Positions 25,736 to 34,296 of a DNA stretch of 44,142 bases are shown in pieces. Every line of letters begins with the position of its first letter. The first letter of the stretch is position 1. This DNA is from Flavobacteriaceae bacterium. Its GTDB lineage: Bacteria > Bacteroidota > Bacteroidia > Flavobacteriales > Flavobacteriaceae. The stretch is taken from contig JAUWLK010000001.1 of the NCBI GenBank assembly GCA_030613745.1, forward strand, positions 1-44,142, given 5' to 3'. Under the pieces are notes generated by a model. That model had not been told where the DNA came from and did not search any database. It saw nothing but the letters and a program-made list of their open reading frames with translations. The position numbers and the translations under genes were made by a program.

Positions 25736-27193
25736 ATGATTATGTTTAAATATTGTACCTACATATTAAGTTTAATGCTTATAACAAGTATTAGTACAGG
25801 ATGTACTTCTAAGAAACCACATAGCAAACCCAATATCTTATTTATTATCGTTGATGATCTAAGACCAGAATTGGGTTGTTATGGAGTAAATCAAGTAATA
25901 TCACCTGAAATAGATAAGTTCGCAAGTGAAAGTGTTATGTTTGAAAGAGCGTATGCACAAATCCCCATATGTATGCCATCTCGTGTAAGTTTGCTTACAG
26001 GAGTTCATCCAATATCCAAATCATTTGATGCTGATTTAAAAAGAGGCGATAAAGATTTTCCTAACCTAGAAACTTTGCCAGAATACCTAAAGAAGAAAGG
26101 TTATTATACTATTTCGAACGGTAAAGTATTTCATACTAAGGAAGATTCAGATTTAAAAAGTTGGAGTGAACCTGCATGGCGACCAGAGACAAAACCTGTG
26201 AATAATTTTTTAGACGAAGACTCTAAAAATAAATACCAAAGATATAGTAGTTATACCTATATAGATAAAAGTACACAAGAAGTAAAAAAAGTTGAAGGCT
26301 ACAGAGGCCCATTTGTAGAATCTCCAGATGTTCCAGACAATGCCTATGTAGATGGAATGATTTTAGAGAAGTCAATACAGGATTTAAAGAAATTGAGCCA
26401 GAAAAATGCTCCTTTCTTTTTAGCTGTAGGATTTAATAAGCCACACCTTCCGTTTTATGCTCCCAAAAAATACTGGGATATGTATAATCCTGATTCAATA
26501 CGTACCGCCGACAATAGATATTTCCCTATAAATGCTCCAGAACAATTAAAACCATCAGAAGAATTAAAAAACTTATATCATCATAAGAATATTGAATATA
26601 ATAGTGATGAGTTTCATAAAACGGCATTGCATGGTTATTATGCTTGTATAAGTTATATAGATAAACTGGTAGGCGATTTATTAAATGAAGTCAAAGAATT
26701 AGGCTTAGAGGAAAACACAATTGTTGTTTTATTAGGCGATCATGGATTTCATTTGGGAGAGCATAATATGTGGGGGAAGCATAATACATTAAATAATGCT
26801 TTGATAACCCCGTTAATGTTTAAAATACCAGGTACAAAAGCTTCAAAAGACACTAAACTGTCAGGCTTGATAGATATTTATCCAACAATATGCAACCTTG
26901 TAGGTATAGCAGTACCAGAACATGTTCATGGAAGAAATTTATTTTCAGAACTTTCAGATAACGAAATTCCTGATGCTGTGTTTTTTTTATGGAATGGCCA
27001 AGAGGCAGTAAAAACAAATCAATATTTGTATTCTGAATGGAAAGATAAAGAAGGTGAAATTATTGGACAAATGTTATTCGACCACTTTAAAGACCCGAAT
27101 GAAAACAATAATATAGCTTACCGTGAAGAATATAAAACAATTGTAGAGAGATTGAGCAATCTTTTAAAAAAGAAGAAAAACAATTTGAAGTAA
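25736..27193 (+). CDS. S1-family sulfatase (iduronate-2-sulfatase-like), lipoprotein
   Basis: The protein has 485 residues from ATG 25736, which gives the lipoprotein signal ILSLMLITSISTGC; a frame open from 25685 is less likely. The formylglycine motif is CMPSRVSLLTG with Cys79. Calcium ligands include the DD of NILFIIVDDLRPELGCYG and the later GDHGFHLGEHNMWGKH block. The N-terminal pattern resembles iduronate-2-sulfatase-like enzymes, which act on 2-O-sulfated uronic acids, but linkage specificity cannot be fixed by reading. An anaerobic- or FGE-type maturase must be encoded elsewhere. It lies in the catabolic run between the FG-GAP protein and the lyase. Confidence 0.92.
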   Translation: MIMFKYCTYILSLMLITSISTGCTSKKPHSKPNILFIIVDDLRPELGCYGVNQVISPEIDKFASESVMFERAYAQIPICMPSRVSLLTGVHPISKSFDADLKRGDKDFPNLETLPEYLKKKGYYTISNGKVFHTKEDSDLKSWSEPAWRPETKPVNNFLDEDSKNKYQRYSSYTYIDKSTQEVKKVEGYRGPFVESPDVPDNAYVDGMILEKSIQDLKKLSQKNAPFFLAVGFNKPHLPFYAPKKYWDMYNPDSIRTADNRYFPINAPEQLKPSEELKNLYHHKNIEYNSDEFHKTALHGYYACISYIDKLVGDLLNEVKELGLEENTIVVLLGDHGFHLGEHNMWGKHNTLNNALITPLMFKIPGTKASKDTKLSGLIDIYPTICNLVGIAVPEHVHGRNLFSELSDNEIPDAVFFLWNGQEAVKTNQYLYSEWKDKEGEIIGQMLFDHFKDPNENNNIAYREEYKTIVERLSNLLKKKKNNLK

Positions 27194-27283
27194 AGTATTT
27201 CAAATGGTAAATAAGAGTATTTAAAATTATTTTTTTAATGCTTTTTATGTGAAATTAGAAATAAAAAATGAATAAATTAAAGA

Positions 27284-29473
27284 ATGATGATTATACCTAA
27301 AATGAAACAAGCACTATGTTTAATAACTGTATTAGCTTTTGCAAATTTATATTCTCAAACCAATACAAATTCTAATAGCAACATATTTGAGAAATTGAAT
27401 TTAGACACTCCAGGTATGGAGTTAGTTAAGCAATATTCTACAAATGATAAAAAGACTAAAGCTTTAAGTGAGCTTCTAAAGTTCTACAGAAAAAAAGAAG
27501 ATATTTATAAAAGGGTTACCAAAGAAGATATCTCATTTATCAAAGAACAATATCAAGAAGATGTTACCCAATCAATTAGCATTGCGGATGAAGTAAGAAA
27601 AAAATATTTTGTTTTTAGAGAAGAATGGGATATGGAAAGAACAAATATCCCCTACCAATTTAAAAAGGAAATTGATTGGGAGCTAAATCCTTTTGGCGAT
27701 CCAGAATGGACATGGATGCTTAACCGAAATAAATACTGGATGCATTTAGGGAAAGCATATTTTTTTACAGGAAAGGAAAAGTATGCCAAAACTTTTGTAC
27801 AACAAGTAACGCATTGGATTGATAATAATCCACTTCCATCTTTAGAAGATAAATATAGGGGAACTGGAGCCTGGAGAAGAATAGAAGCAGGAATACGTTG
27901 TGAAAACTGGATCAAATCTTTTGAGTTTTTAAAAAAATCAAAATATGTTACGCCAGAGTTTCTTGAAAAGTTCTTAAACGCTCTTTTTTTACATGGAGAA
28001 TATATTAACAACTCATTCAGTAATTTTTCTAAGATAAGTAATTGGAGCATTTTAGAAAATCATGGGCTATTTAATTTATCAGTCTTTTTAGAAGACTTTA
28101 AAATAGCTTCTGCCTGGCAAAAAAAGGCAGTAAATAGGTTAACGACATGCATGGAATTACAGGTTTTAGAAGATGGTACACACTGGGAGCATTCACCTAT
28201 GTATCATAATGAAGTTTTCCATTGCTTTTTGAATGTAAATCTATTAGCACAACGTTATAATATAGAACTTCCAGAAATCCTTGTGCAAAAAACAAAAGGC
28301 ATGGCTTACGCAAATATAGGATGGCAAAAGCCAAATTACCATCAGCCTTTATTAGGTGATAGTGATGATACTGATATAAGAGGGCTACTTTCTTTAGCAT
28401 CTTATCTGTTTAAGAATTCAATTGTAAAATCAAGAGCAGATAAAGAATTAGATTTTGAAAATTATTTGGTATTAGGAAAAAATGTTGCTGAAAATTATAA
28501 GAACATTCAGCCAATAGAACCTTCTTTTTTGTCAAAATTTCAACAAAATTCAGGCGACTTTTACATGCGAACCTCATGGGGTGAAGATGCAACTTATACT
28601 TCATTACATTTAAAGAAACTTGCTGCAGGACATGCTCATGATGACCTTTTAAGCTTTACCATATTTGCTAATAATAAAGATTATTTAGTAGATAATGGTC
28701 GCTATACTTATGTAGATAACAAGTGGAGAAAGCTATTTAAAAGTAACGCAACTCATAATACACTTGGTGTAGATAATTTACCCAATAGTATTTTGAAAAA
28801 TGCATGGTTTAATGAATACGAAGCATGGTCAGAAGATATCTATACAAAATCTAGTTCATTTTTTGATTATGGAGAAGCTGTAAACTCTGGATATAAAAGA
28901 TTAGAAGATCCTGTATATATGAAAAGAAGAATGTTGTTCTTAAAACCAAATATTTGGTTGATATTCGATAGCTTTTCTGCTAAAGAAAGTCATAAATATT
29001 CGCAATACTTTAATTTTCCCAATGATAAAGTTCAAATAAAAGAACAGGCAATAGAAACAACCTACGAATCTAAAAATTTAAAGATTCAACCTATAAAAGA
29101 GGTTGAATTTAAAATAAACGATTCTTGGTACTCGCCAGAATACAATCTTAAATTAAAAAGCAAACAAGTTGAGTTGTTTAAAAACTCCACCGAATTTACA
29201 TCTTTAATATCCTTGCTCTATTTTCCAGAAGAGAGTAGTATAAATTATAAAAAAATACCTGTTTATAATAGAAAGGGAGAACTTCTTGCAGATAAAGATG
29301 CAGAAGCAGTTAGTATTTCTCTAAATGAGAAAGAATATATAGTAATGGTGGCATACAATTCTCCAACAATTGCTAATCATTTTTTCTTAGTAGATGGTAC
29401 TATGGTACATGGTGAGGTAATATTATTAGAAAAAGAAGGAAATAATATAAAGACACATATAATCAAAGATTAA
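27284..29473 (+). CDS. Heparinase II/III-type polysaccharide lyase
   Basis: The protein has 729 residues; ATG 27302 would give the tidier signal peptide MKQALCLITVLAFANLYSQ. An N-terminal (alpha/alpha) toroid contains GAWRRIEAGIRCENW and SNWSILENHGLF (N253, H260), followed by EDGTHWEHSPMYHNEVF (Y307). The C-terminal beta-sandwich begins near 415 and contains AAGHAHDDLLSF (H450) and the HNTL segment. The N253-Y307 spacing suits a PL12-like heparinase III. PL15, PL17, PL21 and PL33 share the architecture and remain possible. It would beta-eliminate uronic-acid linkages and so feed GH88. Confidence 0.85.
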   Translation: MMIIPKMKQALCLITVLAFANLYSQTNTNSNSNIFEKLNLDTPGMELVKQYSTNDKKTKALSELLKFYRKKEDIYKRVTKEDISFIKEQYQEDVTQSISIADEVRKKYFVFREEWDMERTNIPYQFKKEIDWELNPFGDPEWTWMLNRNKYWMHLGKAYFFTGKEKYAKTFVQQVTHWIDNNPLPSLEDKYRGTGAWRRIEAGIRCENWIKSFEFLKKSKYVTPEFLEKFLNALFLHGEYINNSFSNFSKISNWSILENHGLFNLSVFLEDFKIASAWQKKAVNRLTTCMELQVLEDGTHWEHSPMYHNEVFHCFLNVNLLAQRYNIELPEILVQKTKGMAYANIGWQKPNYHQPLLGDSDDTDIRGLLSLASYLFKNSIVKSRADKELDFENYLVLGKNVAENYKNIQPIEPSFLSKFQQNSGDFYMRTSWGEDATYTSLHLKKLAAGHAHDDLLSFTIFANNKDYLVDNGRYTYVDNKWRKLFKSNATHNTLGVDNLPNSILKNAWFNEYEAWSEDIYTKSSSFFDYGEAVNSGYKRLEDPVYMKRRMLFLKPNIWLIFDSFSAKESHKYSQYFNFPNDKVQIKEQAIETTYESKNLKIQPIKEVEFKINDSWYSPEYNLKLKSKQVELFKNSTEFTSLISLLYFPEESSINYKKIPVYNRKGELLADKDAEAVSISLNEKEYIVMVAYNSPTIANHFFLVDGTMVHGEVILLEKEGNNIKTHIIKD

Positions 29474-29479
29474 ATAATA

Positions 29480-30526
29480 ATGAAAAAAGTAGTCACATTT
29501 GGAGAAATCATGTTACGATTATCGCCTCCGGGATTTTCAAGATTTTCACAAACCAATTCATTTGATGTAGTTTATGGAGGAGGAGAATCTAATGTTGCAG
29601 TATCACTTGCCAATTATGGAGTGCCAGTAGATTTTATAACGCGTTTACCAAAAAATGATATTGGTGAATGTGCAATGATGGAAATGCGTAAAAGAGGTGT
29701 TGGAGTTGACAAGATCGTTTATGGTGGAGACCGTTTAGGGATTTATTTCTTGGAAACTGGAGCTGTTTCTAGAGGATCTAAAGTTGTTTATGACCGAGCA
29801 CATTCTGCAATTGCTGAAATTGAATCAGGAATGATCAACTGGGAAGAAGTTTTTGAAGGAGTTGAATGGTTTCACTGGACAGGAATTACTCCTGCTATCT
29901 CTCAAGGAGCTGCAGATGTATGTTTAGAAGCTGTAAAAGCTGCTAGTAGATTAGGAATTACTATTTCTACGGATTTGAATTACCGTGCAAAATTATGGAA
30001 ATTTTGTAATGATGCTCATAGAGAAGCCATCATGACTGAATTGACTTCATATTGTGATATCGTTCTTGGAAACGAAGAAGATGCTGAAATGCATTTTGGA
30101 ATTAAACCAGCAGGATTGGATATTACCACACAAGCACATGATGTGAAAGCTGAAGCATTTCTATCAGTTTGTGAACAAATGATAAAAAAATTTCCAAAAG
30201 CAAAAAAAGTAATTACAACCTTAAGAGGTTCTATCTCTGCATCCCACAACACTTGGGCTGGAGTTTTATATGATGGGACAACATTATTCCAAACTCGGCA
30301 GTACCAAATTACTGATATCGTTGATCGTGTTGGAGGTGGAGATTCATTTATGGGAGGATTGATTTATGGATTATTAAAATATCCTGAAGACGACCAAAAT
30401 GCGTTAAATTTTGCGGTTGCTGCTTCTTGTTTGAAGCATACCATTAAAGGAGATGCGAATTTAGTAACGGTGGCTGAAGTAGAAAAATTAATGGGCGGTG
30501 ATGCATCAGGCAGAGTAGCACGATAA
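29480..30526 (+). CDS. kdgK: 2-dehydro-3-deoxygluconokinase (KdgK)
   Basis: The 348-residue PfkB/ribokinase-family kinase has the N-terminal GEIMLRLSPPG and the GGGESNVAVSLANYG substrate region. The ATP/catalytic block is DRVGGGDSFMGG with base D288. It phosphorylates KDG to KDPG in the cytoplasm. It starts 6 bp after the lyase stop and is followed 13 bp later by kdgA, so lyase, kinase, aldolase and transporter form one unit. Confidence 0.95.
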   Translation: MKKVVTFGEIMLRLSPPGFSRFSQTNSFDVVYGGGESNVAVSLANYGVPVDFITRLPKNDIGECAMMEMRKRGVGVDKIVYGGDRLGIYFLETGAVSRGSKVVYDRAHSAIAEIESGMINWEEVFEGVEWFHWTGITPAISQGAADVCLEAVKAASRLGITISTDLNYRAKLWKFCNDAHREAIMTELTSYCDIVLGNEEDAEMHFGIKPAGLDITTQAHDVKAEAFLSVCEQMIKKFPKAKKVITTLRGSISASHNTWAGVLYDGTTLFQTRQYQITDIVDRVGGGDSFMGGLIYGLLKYPEDDQNALNFAVAASCLKHTIKGDANLVTVAEVEKLMGGDASGRVAR

Positions 30527-30539
30527 TGAAATTAAAAAA

Positions 30540-31208
30540 ATGGCACAATTTACAAGAATAGAAGTAGCACAAACAATGAAAGGCACAGGGATGATTCCCT
30601 TGTTTTTTCATAATGATATAGAATTAAGCAAAAGCGTATTAAAAGCATGTTATGATGGTGGTGCACGACTCATGGAGTTTACTGCACGTGGTGATTTTGC
30701 GCATGAAGTTTTTGGTGAGCTAACAAAATATGCTATAAAAGAATTGCCAGGTATGATTATGGGCGTTGGTTCTGTAACTGATGCAGGGCAAGCCAGTTTA
30801 TATATAAGTTTAGGAGCAAATTTTATAGTAACTCCAGTTTTAAGGGAAGATATAGCAATAGCCTGTAACAGGCGTAAAGTATTATGGTCTCCCGGATGTG
30901 GAACTTTAACAGAAATCACCAAGGCAGAAGAATTAGGATGTGAAATTGTAAAATTATTTCCGGGTGATATTTACGGACCACAATTTGTTAAAGGAATTAA
31001 AGGGCCTCAACCCTGGACCAGTATAATGCCAACAGGAGGTGTTTCTCCAACAAAAGAAAACTTATCAGGATGGTTTGATGCAGGAGTCACTTGTGTAGGA
31101 ATGGGTTCTCAATTAATTTCAAAAGAGATCATAGCTAATAAAGATTATGCAAAACTAGAGCAGGATGTGAAAAATGCTTTGGCTTTAATTAAACAAGTAC
31201 GAAAATAA
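30540..31208 (+). CDS. kdgA: KDPG aldolase (KdgA/Eda)
   Basis: The 222-residue class I aldolase has E46 in LMEFTARG and the Schiff-base lysine K138 in EIVKLFPGD. SIMPTGGVSPT binds phosphate. It splits KDPG into pyruvate and glyceraldehyde-3-phosphate, completing the path from unsaturated uronate. Some Bacteroidota annotations add 4-hydroxy-2-oxoglutarate aldolase activity to such enzymes. The MFS gene starts 11 bp after its stop. Confidence 0.95.
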   Translation: MAQFTRIEVAQTMKGTGMIPLFFHNDIELSKSVLKACYDGGARLMEFTARGDFAHEVFGELTKYAIKELPGMIMGVGSVTDAGQASLYISLGANFIVTPVLREDIAIACNRRKVLWSPGCGTLTEITKAEELGCEIVKLFPGDIYGPQFVKGIKGPQPWTSIMPTGGVSPTKENLSGWFDAGVTCVGMGSQLISKEIIANKDYAKLEQDVKNALALIKQVRK

Positions 31209-31219
31209 ATTTTTTAAAA

Positions 31220-32521
31220 ATGAATAAAACAAATCAGAAAATAGGGAGCTATCGTTATAGAATTTTAGCCCTACTTATGTTTGCTACAACTATTAACTAT
31301 TTTGATAGAAGTCTTATTGGGGTAATGGCTCCAACACTTGAAAAAATGTTTGGATGGACTAATAATGATTACGCCAATATAATGATTTCATTTAAAGTAG
31401 CATATGCTATTGGAATGCTTTCAATGGGCGGATTAATTGATAGATTAGGGACTAAAAAGGGATATACTTTATCCATTGCTATTTGGAGTGTATTTGGAAT
31501 GCTACATGCGTTGGTACGTCCAGGATTTAGTATTATTGGATTTGCAGCAGCTCGATTTGGTTTAGGTTTTGGAGAGGCTGGTAATTTTCCAGCAGCTATT
31601 AAAACTACAGCTGAATGGTTCCCTAAAAAAGACAGAGCTTTTGCTACTGGACTTTTTAATGCAGCGACTAGTATTGGAGCAATTGCAGCTCCTTTTGTAG
31701 TTGGTTGGATCGTTCATGAAAATGGTAAAAACTGGCAGATTCCATTTTTAATTACCGGAGCATTAAGTGCAATTTGGGTAGCTTTATGGCTTCGGATGTA
31801 CAAAAAACCAGAAGTTCATCCAAAAGTTTCAAAAGAAGAACTAGCGTATATTCAAAATGATTCTGAAGTAGAAACAGAAGAAAAATTACCTTGGAAAAGT
31901 GTTCTTAATAAACGTCAAACATGGGCTTTTGGTTTAGCAAAAGTAACTGATGCTGTTTGGTGGTTTTACCTTTTCTGGGGAGCTAAATTTTTGGCGACTA
32001 CTTTTGATGTAAATATTAAGAATATTGCTCTTCCATTCTTCGTTATTTATATTTTGGCAGATGCTGGAAGTATTTTTGGTGGTTATCTTTCAGGAGCATT
32101 AATGAGAAAGGGGTGGACGATAAATAAAGCTCGTAAAATAACACTTTTAATATGTGCTTTAATTATACTTCCGGTCAGTTTTGTAGCAGTAACAGAAAGT
32201 AAATGGGTAGCAATAATACTTATTGGTATAGCTGCTGCTGGCCATCAAGCCTGGTCGGCTAATATATTTACACTAGTTTCAGATGTTTTCCCAAAAAAGG
32301 CTACGGCCTCTGTTGTTGGAATAGGTGGGATGATTGGAGCTGTAGCTGGTATTGTTGCCGATAAAGCATTGGGCTCAGTATTGGATCAGGCTGGTAATAG
32401 CGGATATTTTTGGGCATTTATGATCGCAGGCTCATGTTATCTCATTATCCTAGGACTTGTACATTTACTCATGCCAAAAATGACGCCATTAGATGAAAAT
32501 TTAAAATCTATAATTAAATAA
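31220..32521 (+). CDS. MFS hexuronate transporter (ExuT-like)
   Basis: The 433-residue, 12-helix transporter of the anion:cation symporter type contains NYFDRSLIGVMAPTL in helix 1, GLIDRLGTKKGY in the loop 2-3 region and RFGLGFGEAGNFPAAIKTTAEWFPKKDRA in helices 4-5. Such proteins import hexuronates and related sugar acids over the inner membrane. Here it probably moves the unsaturated uronate or deoxy-keto-uronate made by the periplasmic GH88 to the KduI-KduD-KdgK-KdgA pathway. It is the last PUL gene. No clear terminator follows. Confidence 0.88.
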   Translation: MNKTNQKIGSYRYRILALLMFATTINYFDRSLIGVMAPTLEKMFGWTNNDYANIMISFKVAYAIGMLSMGGLIDRLGTKKGYTLSIAIWSVFGMLHALVRPGFSIIGFAAARFGLGFGEAGNFPAAIKTTAEWFPKKDRAFATGLFNAATSIGAIAAPFVVGWIVHENGKNWQIPFLITGALSAIWVALWLRMYKKPEVHPKVSKEELAYIQNDSEVETEEKLPWKSVLNKRQTWAFGLAKVTDAVWWFYLFWGAKFLATTFDVNIKNIALPFFVIYILADAGSIFGGYLSGALMRKGWTINKARKITLLICALIILPVSFVAVTESKWVAIILIGIAAAGHQAWSANIFTLVSDVFPKKATASVVGIGGMIGAVAGIVADKALGSVLDQAGNSGYFWAFMIAGSCYLIILGLVHLLMPKMTPLDENLKSIIK

Positions 32522-32597
32522 AACCTTTTCATATTGGGACATTGGATCCCCTTCATTGAAACATCTCATTAATTTAATCAAAAAAGATTCAAAAAAG

Positions 32598-32705
32598 ATG
32601 TTAGAACAAATAGTTAGTGCATATCAATCAAAATTTAATATACAACCATCAATTTATTATGTTAAGATAAGTGATGGAACAAAAATACTCAAAGATGAAG
32701 ACTAA
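32598..32705 (+). pseudogene. Galactokinase C-terminal remnant
   Basis: The 35-residue frame ends in YQSKFNIQPSIYYVKISDGTKIL, which resembles the C-terminal tail of Bacteroidota galactokinases (final DGTxxL block). The rest of the gene is absent. It overlaps the galE remnant start by 11 bp. The 420-bp gap 32522-32942 holds only these two remnants. With galT next, the debris suggests a former galK-galE-galT operon. Confidence 0.5.
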
Positions 32706-32841
32706 AAATAAAATATTAGTTACTGGCGGCTGTGGATATATAGGGTCTCATACAGTAGTATCATTATTAGAAAATGATCTTGCTAAAGAAAAACTGGGAT
32801 GGCGTGCAAAAAGAAAATTAGAAGAGATGATAAGCTCTTAA
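32695..32841 (+). pseudogene. galE remnant, N-terminus fused to C-terminus by internal deletion
   Basis: The 48-codon frame opens KILVTGGCGYIGSHTVVSLLE, the Rossmann start of UDP-glucose 4-epimerase. It jumps directly to NDLAKEKLGWRAKRKLEEMISS, the usual C-terminal segment. TAA interrupts what would continue as WKWEQNL, normal for GalE. About 270 central residues, including the YxxxK site, are missing, so it is not functional. Confidence 0.8.
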
Positions 32842-32942
32842 TGGAAATGGGAACAGAATTTAAGAGCGGAGTAAACAAACTAAAAAGAGTAATAATTACA
32901 TAAAACTCATATAAACTAAAAACAAGAATTAGAAATTAAGCA

Positions 32943-33959
32943 ATGGAAGCTATTTTAAAAAACACACACATTCGTAAGAATATTTTAACAGGAGAACAAG
33001 TTCTTGTATCACCACACCGCACACAAAGACCTTGGCAAGGTAAGATGGAAGCAAAAAGTAACGAATTGAATATTGATTATGACCCTTCATGTTATTTATG
33101 TCCTGAAAATGATAGAGCTAGTGGAGGTAAAAACCCGAATTACAATAACACGTTTGTTTTTACAAATGATTATGCTTCCCTAAAGCCTGAAACAGCATCA
33201 AACAATTATAAAAAAAGATTGTTAGAAGCGCATGGTGAAAAAGGCATTTGTAAAGTGATTTGTTTTTCACCTAATCATTCATTGACCTTATCAAAAATGA
33301 GTATTGATGATATAGAGAAAATAATTGAAGCGTGGAAGTCAGAATTTAAGAAGTTATCAGAATTGCCCTTTATTAATAATGTTCAAATATTTGAAAATAG
33401 GGGAGATATAATGGGTTGTAGCAATCCACACCCACATGGGCAAATTTGGGCACAACAAACGATTCCAAATGAGATTAATAAAAAAACAGACAACTTTTTT
33501 GATTACTATCAAAAAAATGGTAAAACGATTTTAGAAGATTATATCGAGCAAGAAATAAATGAAAATGAAAGGGTTATCTATGAGAATGACGATTTTGTGG
33601 TATTGGTTCCATTTTGGGCAGTCTGGCCTTTTGAAACAATGATCATTCCAAAAAAAGGAGTAGAGAATATATTACAACTTGATACCGTCACCATATCAAA
33701 TTATGCAAAGGCTATAAAAACCATCACATCAATATATGATAAGGTTTTTGATATATCCTTTCCATATTCAGCGGGAATTCATCAAGCACCAACAGATGGT
33801 CAAACTTATAAAGGATGGCACTGGCATATGAGTTTTTACCCACCGTTATTAAGGTCTGCTACAGTCAAAAAATTTATGGTAGGTTATGAGATGTTTGCTA
33901 TGCCACAACGTGATATCACTGCCGAAGTTGCTGCAGAAAAATTAAGAAGTTTTTTGTAA
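32943..33959 (+). CDS. galT: UDP-glucose--hexose-1-phosphate uridylyltransferase (GalT)
   Basis: The 338-residue enzyme of the histidine-triad superfamily has Zn ligands C50 and C53 (SCYLCPEN) and the catalytic motif NPHPHGQIWAQQ with H165. A C-terminal SFPYSAGIHQAP...HWHMSFYPPLL block is also present. It exchanges UMP between UDP-glucose and galactose-1-phosphate in the Leloir pathway. It appears intact although its neighbours galK and galE are debris, so its use would depend on other copies elsewhere. No function in the uronate PUL is evident. Confidence 0.95.
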   Translation: MEAILKNTHIRKNILTGEQVLVSPHRTQRPWQGKMEAKSNELNIDYDPSCYLCPENDRASGGKNPNYNNTFVFTNDYASLKPETASNNYKKRLLEAHGEKGICKVICFSPNHSLTLSKMSIDDIEKIIEAWKSEFKKLSELPFINNVQIFENRGDIMGCSNPHPHGQIWAQQTIPNEINKKTDNFFDYYQKNGKTILEDYIEQEINENERVIYENDDFVVLVPFWAVWPFETMIIPKKGVENILQLDTVTISNYAKAIKTITSIYDKVFDISFPYSAGIHQAPTDGQTYKGWHWHMSFYPPLLRSATVKKFMVGYEMFAMPQRDITAEVAAEKLRSFL

Positions 33960-33992
33960 ACTATGCAATCCTAAAAAAGTAAAAAATCTATT

Positions 33993-34154
33993 ATGGACTT
34001 AGCAGAACCAAAATATAAATTGTTGGAGCAGATGCTATTTATTCAACAAACAAAAATAGAGTATTTGCTACTTCTAATAAAACACAAACCAATTTTAAGC
34101 CCAAAGGAAAACCCTCAAAACATCGAAAATAGCAACTTCAGTTGGCTAAAATGA
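33993..34154 (+). CDS. Small hypothetical ORF beside the integrase
   Basis: The 53-residue frame begins MDLAEPKYKLLEQMLFIQQT, with a hydrophobic helical middle (KIEYLLLLIKHK) and a polar tail. It sits in the 337-bp gap between galT and the convergent integrase. Small accessory genes are often found here, but there is no clear helix-turn-helix, and it may be noncoding. The remainder of the gap (34155-34296) shows nothing recognisable. Confidence 0.35.
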   Translation: MDLAEPKYKLLEQMLFIQQTKIEYLLLLIKHKPILSPKENPQNIENSNFSWLK

Positions 34155-34296
34155 TAAAAACAACACTAAATTTACCCTATAAACAGAAATCCTAACAATC
34201 ATTATAAATTATCAGGATTAATTGAAGTTTTTCAAAGTTAGGATACTTCTGAAAGTATCTGAACTAGTAGTATTTAACAAATTGTATAAGTCGACA

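Noticed and set aside
6914..32521. Ulvan or pectin PUL
   Set aside because: No GH78, GH105 pair, rhamnose catabolism or pectate-lyase genes are present. The heparinase-type lyase, GH88 and sulfatase fit a glycosaminoglycan-like or glucuronan-like substrate better.
34155..34296. Excisionase gene next to the integrase
   Set aside because: No helix-turn-helix ORF is present. Only the 53-residue frame upstream, without a recognisable DNA-binding motif, was found.
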